A DNA stretch of 44,346 nt from Pseudomonas folii (GCF_014357575.1 NZ_JACONW010000033.1:1-44346); one strand, 5' to 3'. Numbered from the stretch's first letter, positions 36,466 through 44,333 are shown. Notes: generated by a model from the letters alone, not told the origin. Program-made: numbers and translations.

Positions 36466-36762
36466 TTACTTCGTTCGGTGCTTCTCCTCCAACCCCGCCA
36501 CCGAAGCCTCAACCAACGCTCTGGCCGCCTCGATCTGATGCACGACCGATCTCGCCAGCGGACGAAACTCCAGCGTGCTGTTATCTGCCGTTTCATAAGC
36601 CGTAGCGGCGGCGCAGCTTAGGTATTCCGATGCTAGAACCAGCGCGTCTTCGATCTTGATGTCTGGCTTTACAGTGAACAGGCTGAGGTTGCCCAGGTTG
36701 CTGTTACTGACGAGATTTTGCTTGATGGGCGTAGCAGGGGGATGTGGCGTGGATCTGATCAT
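36466..36762 (-). CDS. DUF6124 (DUF3077-like) family protein
   Basis: A 98-residue protein of the small Pseudomonas DUF6124/DUF3077 group, function unknown. The family pattern is LFTVKPDIKIEDALVLASEY followed by a helix with AARALVEASVAGLE. ATG 36762 is chosen over the in-frame start at 36795 because AGGAG lies six bases before it and the family starts there. Its upstream minus-strand leader is highly structured (36799-37007), so control at the RNA level is likely. Pseudomonads often carry several copies of this family. The sequence looks intact. Confidence 0.85.
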   Translation of the reverse strand: MIRSTPHPPATPIKQNLVSNSNLGNLSLFTVKPDIKIEDALVLASEYLSCAAATAYETADNSTLEFRPLARSVVHQIEAARALVEASVAGLEEKHRTK

Positions 36763-36798
36763 GGTGACTCCTTGACGTAGGTTGACCACCACCATCCG

Positions 36799-37007
36799 CG
36801 ACTAAACGAAGGGTGGTAGCTGTGCAGCGGGTTAGTCGACCGGGACGTCAAGCAACCGGCGCACCCGAAGGCGCCCCGTGCACAGCCACCATAAAACACC
36901 AAGCCGTCGTCCAGGACTTCGGCAATGGTTATGACAGATGCTTCGCTTGTTCATCGGGCGACTAAACCCAATCGTTGAAATCAACGACAGGCAGGAAGGT
37001 AGTCGCC
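36799..37007 (-). promoter_or_regulatory. Structured leader RNA upstream of the DUF6124 gene
   Basis: Read on the minus strand, several stems can be drawn. (1) GGCGACTA/TAGTCGCC, 36957-36964 with 37000-37007, 8 bp, enclosing TCGTTGA/TCAACGA at 36972-36987. (2) 36815-36826 with 36879-36890, 12 bp with one G-U that exists only in minus-strand RNA, enclosing a GGCGCC-TTCG hairpin at about 36858-36875. (3) CGACTAA 36799-36805 with TTAGTCG 36832-36838, which interleaves with stem 2 as a pseudoknot. TTAGTCG can also pair with 36959-36965, so alternative folds exist. The block ends 37 bases before the DUF6124 ATG. I do not know this as a described RNA family. Confidence 0.6.
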
Positions 37008-37187
37008 ACGTCAGGCATCCACAAGCGGATGCAGAGCATATCCTGAATTTTCAGAAGGGTCCTACAGAGCGCGGGTTTTGGGGCTGAAGGTTGTTTCTGA
37101 TTGTTGAGGGTGAATCATTTCCAGGCTTGCTCAAATAAGGTTTTGCTTCAATGTAATGGTCAGGTAATTACAGGGAGAGGCATATCC

Positions 37188-37427
37188 ATGGGTTTCATCA
37201 ATTTCCCTATCAACGACGACCTGAAAGCGCGTGCTAATCGCGAGCTTGAAAAACTCGGCGTCACTCCATCCGAGCTGGAGCGCCAAGCTCTGTAGCGCGT
37301 GACTGAGCGAGGTCAACTTCCCTTCAAACCCGTGCTGATGACTGAGGGCGATGAAGCCTTGCTCGCAACGGTACGCGAACGGCTTGCCGCTCTACAGCGG
37401 GTAAAGGTTTCACTGGATGATCTATAG
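37188..37427 (+). pseudogene. RelB/DinJ-like antitoxin gene with internal amber stop
   Basis: ATG 37188, with AGGGAGAGG upstream, gives MGFINFPINDDLKARANREL then EKLGVTPSELERQAL, a ribbon-helix-helix antitoxin start, and stops at TAG 37293-37295. The same frame continues RVTERGQLPFKPVLMTEGDE and ends RERLAALQRVKVSLDDL at 37427, as in full-length Pseudomonas RelB/DinJ proteins of about 80-90 residues. The expected codon at the stop is CAG (Gln), one C-to-T change away. No RelE/YafQ-like toxin follows; a mobile inverted repeat sits right after the stop instead. Likely a decayed orphan antitoxin. Confidence 0.8.
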
Positions 37428-37439
37428 TCTGAGAAAAAT

Positions 37440-37489
37440 GGGGTCAGACCACGATTTTCGGTACTTAATTGAAAATGTGGTCTGACCCC
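37440..37489. repeat. GGGGTCAGACC inverted-repeat element, copy A
   Basis: GGGGTCAGACCACGATTTTC (37440-37459) pairs with GAAAATGTGGTCTGACCCC (37471-37489) with one unpaired base, around the centre GGTACTTAATT. Copy B at 38431 is nearly identical including the centre and the flanking CTATTCCT. It has the look of a small non-autonomous mobile hairpin. Confidence 0.8.
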
Positions 37490-37499
37490 TATTCCTCGT

Positions 37500-37787
37500 T
37501 CAGCCCAAAACGTTGAGCCCCTCGCTAATCGGGCATTCGCTGTCATCCCCGCCCAGGTTTTCGGGCAGGAATGAGGTGAGGTCATAAGGCAGCAGTACCG
37601 TGTCGAGCACTAGTGAGAACGGCACGTCTACTAGTAGCGGCCAAGTCGACGGGCCGGAGTGCGTGCCCCAAGCCCACCCTTGTCGCGTTCCCCCATAAAC
37701 GCAACGTTCACCGTCGATGTGGTACATCAGGCTCCAGCAACCAGATAGCGATACGGTCGCTACCAACAGCAGAAATCGTTTGATCAT
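37500..37787 (-). CDS. YceK/YidQ-family lipoprotein
   Basis: A 95-residue lipoprotein. ATG 37787, with AAGGA upstream, gives MIKRFLLLVATVSLSGC, a signal peptide closing in the lipobox L-S-G-C; the frame is open 13 codons further but that adds nothing. The mature part GGTRQGWAWGTHSGPSTWPL and LLVDVPFSLVLDTVLLPYDL matches the YceK/YidQ family, with its conserved 'DxPFSLVxDTxLLPYD' segment. The role is unknown. It lies between copies of the GGGGTCAGACC element, and both it and the next gene read on the minus strand. Confidence 0.88.
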   Translation of the reverse strand: MIKRFLLLVATVSLSGCWSLMYHIDGERCVYGGTRQGWAWGTHSGPSTWPLLVDVPFSLVLDTVLLPYDLTSFLPENLGGDDSECPISEGLNVLG

Positions 37788-37891
37788 GCAGTCCTTGCCA
37801 TCACGTATGGTTTGCGATGCTGACATCCTACCCGCTGGGGCGAACGTTCAACCAGCTTCCGAGCCAGCCCCGCAGGGCATTACGAAAAATG

Positions 37892-37923
37892 GGTCTGACC
37901 CCTATTCCTCCGCTATTCCTCCG
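37892..37923. repeat. Solo GGTCTGACC arm with short tandem duplication
   Basis: GGTCTGACCCCTATTCCTC (37892-37910) is a lone right arm of the element at 37440, preceded by AAAAATG as in the full copies. It is followed by a direct duplication of CTATTCCTCCG, which looks like a footprint of imprecise loss of the other half. Confidence 0.65.
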
Positions 37924-37941
37924 TGGATCGTATAGGTAGGA

Positions 37942-38364
37942 TCAACGGCTTTTTATCTTGTAGCCATCAATCGGAATATCTTCTGTACGCTCATATAGTG
38001 GAACATCGCTGAATTTGGCTTGTTCAAATGCTTGTGCATCCCAGCGTCCCGCTTTTAAAGCTAAATACAACATTCCCACTCTTAGCGGTATGTTTCCGCG
38101 TCTGTCTTTGGCGCGCCGGAAGGAAAAAAAGTTGCAACCTTCTTCCAAAAAGTACCGATAAGGATCGTAATTGTTAAGGTCGATAGAGAACCTTTCGAAG
38201 AACTCGACCATCAGATCACTTGCATCGTCGCCATCTACGCCCAGATCCCTCGCGACATCGGTCGCCAAGCTGAAGCTTTCAAATGCCTTTCTTCCAAAGC
38301 CTGCGGTATCGTGGATGCAGACGACAATGCTATCCATTATTTTGTAATCAAGGGATTCGTTCAT
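37942..38364 (-). CDS. DUF1493-family protein
   Basis: A 140-residue cytoplasmic acidic protein. The family pattern is visible as FFERFSIDLNNYDPYRYFLE followed by IPLRVGMLYLALKAGRWD. DUF1493 proteins are small, of unknown role, and in enterobacteria some resemble acyl-carrier-associated regulators; nothing here fixes a function. The ATG at 38364 has only a weak ribosome site. It is bracketed by the solo arm at 37892 and full element B at 38431, so it may be part of a mobile or hypervariable segment. Confidence 0.8.
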   Translation of the reverse strand: MNESLDYKIMDSIVVCIHDTAGFGRKAFESFSLATDVARDLGVDGDDASDLMVEFFERFSIDLNNYDPYRYFLEEGCNFFSFRRAKDRRGNIPLRVGMLYLALKAGRWDAQAFEQAKFSDVPLYERTEDIPIDGYKIKSR

Positions 38365-38430
38365 GGCTAGGAAACCTGATCTCCGATGCTCATAATGGAG
38401 TTATAAGTTACAACTGTCTTGCGGAAAAAT

Positions 38431-38480
38431 GGGGTCAGACCACGGTTTTCGGTACTTAATTGAAAATGTGCTCTGATCCC
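38431..38480. repeat. GGGGTCAGACC inverted-repeat element, copy B
   Basis: GGGGTCAGACCACGGTTTTC (38431-38450) and GAAAATGTGCTCTGATCCC (38462-38480) form the second full hairpin, with the same GGTACTTAATT centre as copy A. The right arm has two substitutions, so it is slightly older or no longer selected. Confidence 0.8.
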
Positions 38481-38544
38481 TATTCCTTTTGATCGAGGAG
38501 CGGCGAGCCTACACGCTCGCCAGAGGCACTGGCACCCCTGAACG

Positions 38545-38976
38545 TTAGAGGAGACGTATGCCTTTGAACGGGTTCCAGCCTTGCTCGCCTTTCACTTCTT
38601 TGAGGTAGTACGCGTAGTTTACGGTCAGGCCATACATCAGGGCGTAGGGCGCAGCCAGCCCTCCGCCGAGCGCATAAGGCACATCGGTTTCCAAAAGAGT
38701 ACATACCAGAAGAATCAACGCGTTGGTCGCGAGCATGATTCCAATCAGTGCAAGGCCCTTTTTCCACAGTCCCAGCACGAAGAAATAAATCGGACCAAAG
38801 AAACACGCAATTATATTGATGTTGATCCGCATTTTCTTTCTAACGCCAGGAAGTGATTTGAGAGCAGCATTGAACCGTGGATCTTTCGGCGCACCGTATG
38901 TCTCAAAGAAATTGAAGCGTTCCTGCCACTTGGCGCTGTACTTGGAGGTGCTTTGGGGGTGATCTGCTGTGCTCAC
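38545..38976 (-). CDS. DUF2628-family membrane protein
   Basis: A 143-residue inner-membrane protein with an N-terminal soluble region (KWQERFNFFETYGAPKDPRF), two or three hydrophobic helices (INIIACFFGPIYFFVLGLW, GLALIGIMLATNALILLVC) and a C-terminal WNPFKGIRLL. This is the DUF2628 layout (FFxxFGxP... FNxxAFxFGPIYFF). The start is a GTG with AAGGAG seven bases upstream, an unusually good ribosome site for a non-ATG start. Function unknown. Confidence 0.85.
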   Translation of the reverse strand: MSTADHPQSTSKYSAKWQERFNFFETYGAPKDPRFNAALKSLPGVRKKMRININIIACFFGPIYFFVLGLWKKGLALIGIMLATNALILLVCTLLETDVPYALGGGLAAPYALMYGLTVNYAYYLKEVKGEQGWNPFKGIRLL

Positions 38977-39512
38977 GGTGCTACTCCTTATGTTCCGTGG
39001 AATGACTTATTCCTTCCGGAAAGTCCTGGGCTTCTGGCGCTTTGAAGAGATGACGGGGGATTGTATGGAGTTTCCAGGTGGCGTAGTACCACTCAACCGC
39101 ATCGGTGTGCCAATCGTTGCAATTCCTGGCATGAATTGGCGCTCCTGTTCCTGCACTGACTGTTGTTGGCCGGTTCGTCCTTCGGGTTCAAGTGATTGGG
39201 CGGGGTACTTGGGTTGGCTATCGCGAGCAAGCTCGGCTCCTACAAGAGAGAGTTATCGCTGGCGCTTGTCGTTGTATTGGATGACGCCTTCGCAGCCTTC
39301 GGCAGCTTTAATCAAGCAAGATATAAATCACTGAATAGATGCGGTTTTTTGTGTTAGTGGTGCTTGGTCTGGACGGCATTCCGACGATAAGAACACCGCA
39401 ATTCCCTTTAAACCGCGTGGCTCTTATCGCGGGCAAGCACCGCTCCCACATTGATATCTGTTTGCTGCGCGACAGCACGGTGTCAGTGACACCGAAAAAA
39501 ACACACGCGCAC
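38977..39512. other. Gene-free stretch with scattered REP units
   Basis: About 535 bases. REP units lie at 39218-39245 (TATCGCGAGCAAGCTCGGCT...), at about 39287-39308 (TTCGCAGCCTTCGGCAGC, the subtype at 6634) and at 39424-39450 (TTATCGCGGGCAAGCACCGC...). All have the same orientation. Open frames here run through the REPs and have no family resemblance. I see no gene. Confidence 0.65.
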
Positions 39513-39538
39513 AAAAAAGGCCCACCTTTCGGTGAGCC
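39513..39538 (-). terminator. Rho-independent terminator of tRNA-Thr
   Basis: On the minus strand GGCTCACC-GAAA-GGTGGGCC followed by TTTTTT: an 8-bp stem (one G-U) with a GAAA tetraloop and a clean T run, 18 bases beyond the tRNA 3' end. Confidence 0.9.
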
Positions 39539-39555
39539 TCTTTCGATGTAGCGTA

Positions 39556-39631
<76 letters not shown>

Positions 39632-39644
39632 GTGATGGGCGCTG

Positions 39645-39672
39645 AGTATATAGAGTTTTTTTTGGCTGTAAA
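39645..39672 (-). promoter_or_regulatory. Sigma70 promoter of tRNA-Thr
   Basis: On the minus strand TTTACA (39667-39672) and TATACT (39645-39650) are separated by 16 bases containing an A tract. Transcription would start about seven bases before the mature 5' end. The next base block CAGCGCCCATCAC may be the short leader removed by RNase P. Confidence 0.75.
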
Positions 39673-39910
39673 CCTTAGCTCACTGATTTCGTTTAAAAAT
39701 TTCTTGAGCGGTTGGCTCCGCGCTGTGATGGCGCGTCAGCGTTGAGGGAGTCAGCCGTTATCGGCGTTCTGGCGTGAAGCTGGAGGGCGGTTCGTCAGGT
39801 GGGGCGGGGTTTTGTTTTGGTTTGTGCGCTGGGCTTCAGCTTGGGCCGTGAGGCGGTTGCAGCGATGTAAAGATTGCTAATATGTCGCGTCGCAATGGAT
39901 AGCAAGCTCA

Positions 39911-40915
39911 ATGCCGAAAACACGCACGTATTACGACGACCTCAATGTCGCTCGGGATGCCTCGCCAGAGGATATCAAGCACGCCTTCCGCAAGCTGGCG
40001 CAGCAGCTGCATCCTGATCGTAATCATGCAGCCAACGCGTCTGGTTTGATGGCGGTGGTCAACGCTGCTCATGATGTGTTGGCCGATCCCGAGAAGCGTG
40101 CTGCGTATGACGCCAGTCTGGTTCGGGATGCGCAGGTGGCTCGTCAGGCGGCTACTCAGCGTCGTCAGGCCGGGCCGCACGCTGCGCCGCAAAACGCTGC
40201 AAGAGCTCAGGCTCGCCCTTCTGTAAAACCTCAAGGCAAGTCAGCTAAACCAGCAAAGCCTGCGCGGCGTGGCAGTCGTTTGCGTTGGGTGGCGGTGTTT
40301 GTGGTGGCTTGTGGTGCGGGTGCCTGGATGGGGTATGACCGGGACGCGGGCAAGGCGTTTATCCCGCCGTCACCGCCGGTGGTGGACGATATGGCGATCC
40401 TGGCTGAAGCGCAGGCCAAGGCGGAGGCTGTTGCTGAAGCGGCCAGGGTTGCTGCAGCGGTGCCTGTTAACGCTCCCGTAAAGATCGTCGAGCCTGGGCA
40501 GCCGGACTGTGTGCCGCCGCTGGTTGATCCTATGGGTGCGCCTTGGCCGTCTGCGGCAGGCTACATCGCGGGTATGCCGATGACGCGCGACGGTGGCTGG
40601 TCTGAGATCACGGTGGATAACACCGCGGGCGAGCAGGCGGTGTACGCGAAGATTACCGATGCGACGGGCAAGCGGGATTTTCGGCACGCGTATATTCCGG
40701 CGCGCAGTCGCTTTACGTTTGGGCGTATGGACGTGGGGTATTACCAGCTCAAGTACAAGATGCTCGATACCGGGTGTGCTTATGCGTCGAGCCGGATTCG
40801 GCTGGAGGAGACGCTGGTGGGGGATCGGATCAAGTCGAGTGTTTACAAGCTGACGCTGCGCAAGCTGCAGAATCGGAATTCGCAGTTTTCGAATGTCAGG
40901 AGTGAGGAGTTTTAA
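39911..40915 (+). CDS. Membrane-anchored J-domain protein
   Basis: A 334-residue protein with an N-terminal J domain (residues 6-66) containing the H34-P35-D36 motif that stimulates DnaK ATPase. A basic, Ala/Pro-rich linker (about 75-120) leads to one hydrophobic helix, RWVAVFVVACGAGAWMG, near residue 130. The remaining ~190 residues are probably periplasmic: an Ala/Glu coiled segment (ILAEAQAKAEAVAEAARVAA), then a beta-rich domain with ITVDNTAGEQAVYAKITDAT and FTFGRMDVGYYQLKYKMLD. It lacks the Gly-rich and zinc regions of DnaJ, so it is a specialised J protein. The outer domain's role is unknown. Confidence 0.88.
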   Translation: MPKTRTYYDDLNVARDASPEDIKHAFRKLAQQLHPDRNHAANASGLMAVVNAAHDVLADPEKRAAYDASLVRDAQVARQAATQRRQAGPHAAPQNAARAQARPSVKPQGKSAKPAKPARRGSRLRWVAVFVVACGAGAWMGYDRDAGKAFIPPSPPVVDDMAILAEAQAKAEAVAEAARVAAAVPVNAPVKIVEPGQPDCVPPLVDPMGAPWPSAAGYIAGMPMTRDGGWSEITVDNTAGEQAVYAKITDATGKRDFRHAYIPARSRFTFGRMDVGYYQLKYKMLDTGCAYASSRIRLEETLVGDRIKSSVYKLTLRKLQNRNSQFSNVRSEEF

Positions 40916-40979
40916 GAGGAAGGGGGCGAATGCCGCGATGGTTCCGGAATCTGCTAATTGCCTGAGACCTTGTTGACCC

Positions 40980-41040
40980 TATCGCGGGCAAGCCTCGCTC
41001 CCACAGAGTAAATGCGATCTCTGTTGGAGCGAGGGGTGGC
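40980..41040. repeat. REPIN between the J-protein and yggT genes
   Basis: TATCGCGGGCAAGCCTCGCT (from 40979) and the inverted unit CTGTTGGAGCGAGGGGTGGC (about 41021-41040) form an imperfect pair across a short centre. It sits between convergent genes, where it may end both transcripts. Confidence 0.75.
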
Positions 41041-41056
41041 CCCACCCTCAGGCTGA

Positions 41057-41647
41057 TTACATCAGCAAACGCAGTACGCTCGGCATTTGGGTCATGGTGG
41101 CCAGGTTGTTGATGACCAGCATGTCCAGCAGCTTGAGGATCATGAACGCCAGGATCGGCGAGATATCCAGGCCGCCGAGGTTTGGCAGGATCCTACGCAG
41201 CGGGGCCAGCAGCGGTTCGGTAATCTGGTTGACCAGCTGTGCGCCAGGGTTGTGGCTGGCAGGGGCCACCCACGACAGGATCACGCTGATGATCAGGGCA
41301 TAGAAGAAGATATTCAGGAACAGACCGGTCACGCCGATGATTGCCCAGAGCAGCAGGTGCAGCGGATCGCCCGTCGTGCCGTAGGCCAGCAGCAGGGTCA
41401 GTGCCATCAGGATCATTTGCACAATGATCGCCAGAATCAGCGAAGACATGTCCAGGCCGAACAGGCTCGGAATGATCCGGCGCAGCGGTTTGAGCAGTGG
41501 CTGGGTGGCTTTGACCGCGAATTGGCTCAGCGGGTTGTAGAAGTCCGCGCGGACCAGTTGCAGCACGAAGCGCAACAGGATGATCAACAGATACATACTG
41601 CCGATGGTTTGCAGCACGTAGATTGCAGCGGTGTTCAGTCCGATCAT
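41057..41647 (-). CDS. yggT: YggT-family membrane protein
   Basis: A 196-residue inner-membrane protein made of two YggT repeats, each with the signature seen as PLLKPLRRIIPSLFGLDMSS and PLLAPLRRILPNLGGLDISP after a hydrophobic hairpin. ATG 41647, with GAGGAG upstream, is preferred over an in-frame start at 41662. The family is linked to osmotic tolerance and division-site functions, but its role is not settled. It is the last gene of yggS-proC-yggT, 28 bases after proC. Confidence 0.92.
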   Translation of the reverse strand: MIGLNTAAIYVLQTIGSMYLLIILLRFVLQLVRADFYNPLSQFAVKATQPLLKPLRRIIPSLFGLDMSSLILAIIVQMILMALTLLLAYGTTGDPLHLLLWAIIGVTGLFLNIFFYALIISVILSWVAPASHNPGAQLVNQITEPLLAPLRRILPNLGGLDISPILAFMILKLLDMLVINNLATMTQMPSVLRLLM

Positions 41648-41675
41648 CGGTCTGCTCCTCAATGGCCTAAAAAGA

Positions 41676-42494
41676 TTACTTGCCCAGCTGTTCGGCCATT
41701 TCTGCCGAACGATGTGCGGCGGCAGTCAGCGCGGTGTCTACCAACGCTTCGAAGCCTCCAGCCTGGAATGATTTGATTGCGGCTTCCGTGGTGCCCGATG
41801 GCGAGGTCACGCGGCGGCGCAGCTCGGCAGCATCCACATCGCTGCCGGTGGCCATCAGCGCAGCGCCCAGCGCGGTTTGCATGGTCAGTTGCGCAGCGAC
41901 GTCCTGTGGCAGGCCTAGCTTCACCCCTGCTGCGGTCATGGCTTCGATCAACAGAAAGAAATACGCCGGACCGCTGCCGGACACGGCGGTCACGGCGTCC
42001 AGTTGCTGCTCTTCTTCCAGCCACAGCGCGATACCGACAGCCGACAGCAATTGCTCGGCCTGGGCGCGTTGGGCGTCGTTGACTTGCTCGGTGGCGTATA
42101 AGCCGCTGACCCCCTGACGCAACAGCGCCGGGGTGTTGGGCATGCAGCGCACGATGGGTTGCTCGCCCAGCCAGTTTTGCATGCTGGCGCAGGTGATACC
42201 GGCGGCGATGGACACCACCAGTTGATTTGGCTTGAGGCTCGGACGCAATGCTTCGCAAACGGCTTTCATGGCTTGCGGTTTGACGGCGATCAGCACCACG
42301 TCTGCGCCATCTGCGGCTTCGGCATTGTCAGCGAATACCGTGATGCCGTGCTCGGCGGCGATCTTGCCCCGTGTTTCAGCACCGGGATCGCTGGCGCGGA
42401 TCGAGTCGGCTTCCACGCCTTGGGCGCGCAGCCCGCCGATCAGGCTGGCGGCCATGTTGCCAGCGCCGATAAAGGCGATGCGTGTCTTGCTCAT
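41676..42494 (-). CDS. proC: Pyrroline-5-carboxylate reductase
   Basis: Last step of proline synthesis: NAD(P)H-dependent reduction of 1-pyrroline-5-carboxylate. The 272-residue enzyme starts with the Rossmann motif RIAFIGAGNMAASLIGGL, carries LIAVKPQAM and SIAAGITCASMQNWLG, and has the C-terminal ProC signature GSGPAYFFLLIEAMTAAGVK and VTSPSGTTEAAIKSF. Length and motifs are normal. It lies 22 bases after yggS, in the widely conserved yggS-proC-yggT order. Confidence 0.97.
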   Translation of the reverse strand: MSKTRIAFIGAGNMAASLIGGLRAQGVEADSIRASDPGAETRGKIAAEHGITVFADNAEAADGADVVLIAVKPQAMKAVCEALRPSLKPNQLVVSIAAGITCASMQNWLGEQPIVRCMPNTPALLRQGVSGLYATEQVNDAQRAQAEQLLSAVGIALWLEEEQQLDAVTAVSGSGPAYFFLLIEAMTAAGVKLGLPQDVAAQLTMQTALGAALMATGSDVDAAELRRRVTSPSGTTEAAIKSFQAGGFEALVDTALTAAAHRSAEMAEQLGK

Positions 42495-42516
42495 GTCGGA
42501 TTCCTTGGGTCAGAGG

Positions 42517-43203
42517 TCATGGCTGGCCGTAGTCTCGGGCGCCAAAAAGGGCTGTGCCAATCCGCACCCAGGTGGCGCCTTGTGCGATGGCGGCCTCCAG
42601 GTCGTGGCTCATGCCCATGGAAAGGGTGTCCAGCGGCAGGTTCAGTTGCGCTTGCAGCGTACTGACAGCGGCAAATGCAGCGTTTTGCTCGGCGCTGTCG
42701 TCAGTGGGTTCCGGAATCGCCATCAAGCCACGCAGTTTCAAGCGAGGCAAGGCGCTGATCGCTTCAGCCAGTGCGGGCAGGTCGGCGGGTGTACAGCCGG
42801 ACTTGCTGGCTTCGCCACTGACATTGACCTGAATGCAGATGTTCAGCGGTGGCAGGTCTTCAGGACGTTGCTCGGACAGGCGTTGCGCGATTTTCAGGCG
42901 ATCCACTGAATGTACCCAGGCGAAGTTCTCGGCGATTGCGCGAGTCTTGTTCGACTGAATGGGGCCAATGAAGTGCCAGCACAAGGGCAGGTCGGCCAAT
43001 TCGAGCTGTTTGCCCAGCGCTTCCTGCAAATAGTTTTCGCCAAAGTCCCGCAAACCTGCCGCATACGCTTCGCGCAGGGCCTCGGCCGGTTTGGTTTTAC
43101 TCACTGCGAGCAGGCCGATGGACGCCGGGTCACGCTGCGCGGCTTGAGCGGCGGCGCTAATTCGCTCGCGGAGCGTTGAAATGTTCGCTGCTATCATGGA
43201 CAT
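42517..43203 (-). CDS. yggS: YggS/PLPBP pyridoxal-phosphate homeostasis protein
   Basis: A 228-residue single-domain PLP-binding protein resembling the alanine racemase barrel. K36 in LLAVSKTKPAEAL forms the cofactor link; HFIGPIQSNKTR and SMGMSHDLEAAIAQGATWVR (phosphate-binding) are family signatures, and the end is RIGTALFGAR. The family buffers PLP and influences amino acid and vitamin B6 balance. Two close ATG codons (43203 and 43197) are both possible. It is the first gene of the operon and divergent from pilT, the usual arrangement in Pseudomonas. Confidence 0.96.
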   Translation of the reverse strand: MSMIAANISTLRERISAAAQAAQRDPASIGLLAVSKTKPAEALREAYAAGLRDFGENYLQEALGKQLELADLPLCWHFIGPIQSNKTRAIAENFAWVHSVDRLKIAQRLSEQRPEDLPPLNICIQVNVSGEASKSGCTPADLPALAEAISALPRLKLRGLMAIPEPTDDSAEQNAAFAAVSTLQAQLNLPLDTLSMGMSHDLEAAIAQGATWVRIGTALFGARDYGQP

Positions 43204-43258
43204 TGATTTGCGCCAGCAGGGCTAAAGTCTGCGGCATTCTATGTGATTGAGGAGCTGT

Positions 43259-44293
43259 ATGGATATTACCGAGCTGCTGGCATTCAGCGCCAAGCAAGGC
43301 GCATCGGACTTGCACCTCTCGGCTGGCCTGCCGCCGATGATTCGTGTGGACGGTGATGTGCGCCGGATCAACCTGCCAGCACTGGATGCCAGGGACGTGC
43401 AGGCGCTGATCTACGACATCATGAACGACAAGCAGCGTCAGGACTTTGAAGAGTATCTGGAGACGGATTTTTCTTTCGAGGTGCCAGGCATAGCGCGCTT
43501 CCGGGTCAACGTGTTCAACCAGAACCGTGGCGCGGGTGCTGTATTCCGGACGATTCCAGCGAAAATCCTGACCCTCGAAGAGCTGGGCATGGGAGAAGTG
43601 TTTCGCAAAATTACCGACGTGTCTCGCGGGCTGGTGCTGATCACCGGCCCCACCGGTTCGGGCAAGTCCACGACGCTGGCGGCGATGATCGATTACCTGA
43701 ACGTCAATCGTCATCACCATATCCTGACCATCGAAGACCCCATTGAATTCGTTCACGAGTCCAAGAAGTGCCTGGTCAACCAGCGTGAAGTCCACCGCGA
43801 CACATTGGGCTTTTCAGAAGCCCTGCGTTCGGCACTGCGGGAAGACCCTGATGTGATTCTGGTCGGGGAAATGCGTGACCTGGAAACCATCCGCCTGGCG
43901 CTGACCGCTGCGGAAACCGGTCACCTGGTGTTCGGCACCCTGCACACCACGTCTGCGGCGAAAACCATTGACCGGATCGTTGATGTCTTCCCGGCTCAGG
44001 AGAAATCCATGATCCGCTCGATGCTGTCCGAGTCGCTGCACGCGGTGGTGTCTCAGGCGTTGCTGAAGAAGGTCGGCGGCGGTCGAGTGGCTGCTCACGA
44101 AATCATGATGGGCACACCTGCGATTCGTAACCTGATCCGGGAAGACAAGGTCGCGCAGATGTATTCAGCGATCCAGACCGGTGGCTCGCTAGGCATGCAG
44201 ACGCTGGATATGTGCCTCAAAGACCTGGTGGCCAAAGGTCTCATCACCCGCGATGCGGCGAAGGAAAAAGCCAAGGTGCCGGATAATTTCTAA
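43259..44293 (+). CDS. pilT: Type IV pilus retraction ATPase PilT
   Basis: Hexameric ATPase that drives type IV pilus retraction and twitching at the inner membrane. The 344-residue protein begins MDITELLAFSAKQGASDLHL and contains the Walker A motif G130-PTGSGK136-ST, the Asp box, EDPIEFVHESKK, the Walker B segment DVILVGEMRDLET, the His box AAETGHLVFGTLHT and the retraction motif AIRNLIRE near the C-terminus. ATG 43259 has GAGGAG before it; an in-frame TTG 12 bases upstream is not needed. pilU, often next, is outside the window if present. Confidence 0.97.
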   Translation: MDITELLAFSAKQGASDLHLSAGLPPMIRVDGDVRRINLPALDARDVQALIYDIMNDKQRQDFEEYLETDFSFEVPGIARFRVNVFNQNRGAGAVFRTIPAKILTLEELGMGEVFRKITDVSRGLVLITGPTGSGKSTTLAAMIDYLNVNRHHHILTIEDPIEFVHESKKCLVNQREVHRDTLGFSEALRSALREDPDVILVGEMRDLETIRLALTAAETGHLVFGTLHTTSAAKTIDRIVDVFPAQEKSMIRSMLSESLHAVVSQALLKKVGGGRVAAHEIMMGTPAIRNLIREDKVAQMYSAIQTGGSLGMQTLDMCLKDLVAKGLITRDAAKEKAKVPDNF

Positions 44294-44308
44294 GGCAGAA
44301 CACAATCC

Positions 44309-44333
44309 TGGTAGGAGCGAACTTGTTCGCGAG
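44309..44333. repeat. REP unit after pilT
   Basis: TGGTAGGAGCGAACTTGTTC-GCGAG is the same subtype as the unit at 36338 and lies 16 bases after the pilT stop. Its partner arm, if any, is beyond the window edge. Confidence 0.7.

Noticed and set aside
37717..37935. 72-codon plus-strand frame opposite the YceK-like gene and running through the solo repeat arm
   Set aside because: The minus strand has a clear lipoprotein with signal peptide; the plus frame includes mobile repeat sequence.
38969..39334. 121-codon plus-strand frame after the DUF2628 gene
   Set aside because: It runs through REP units and has no ribosome site or family resemblance.
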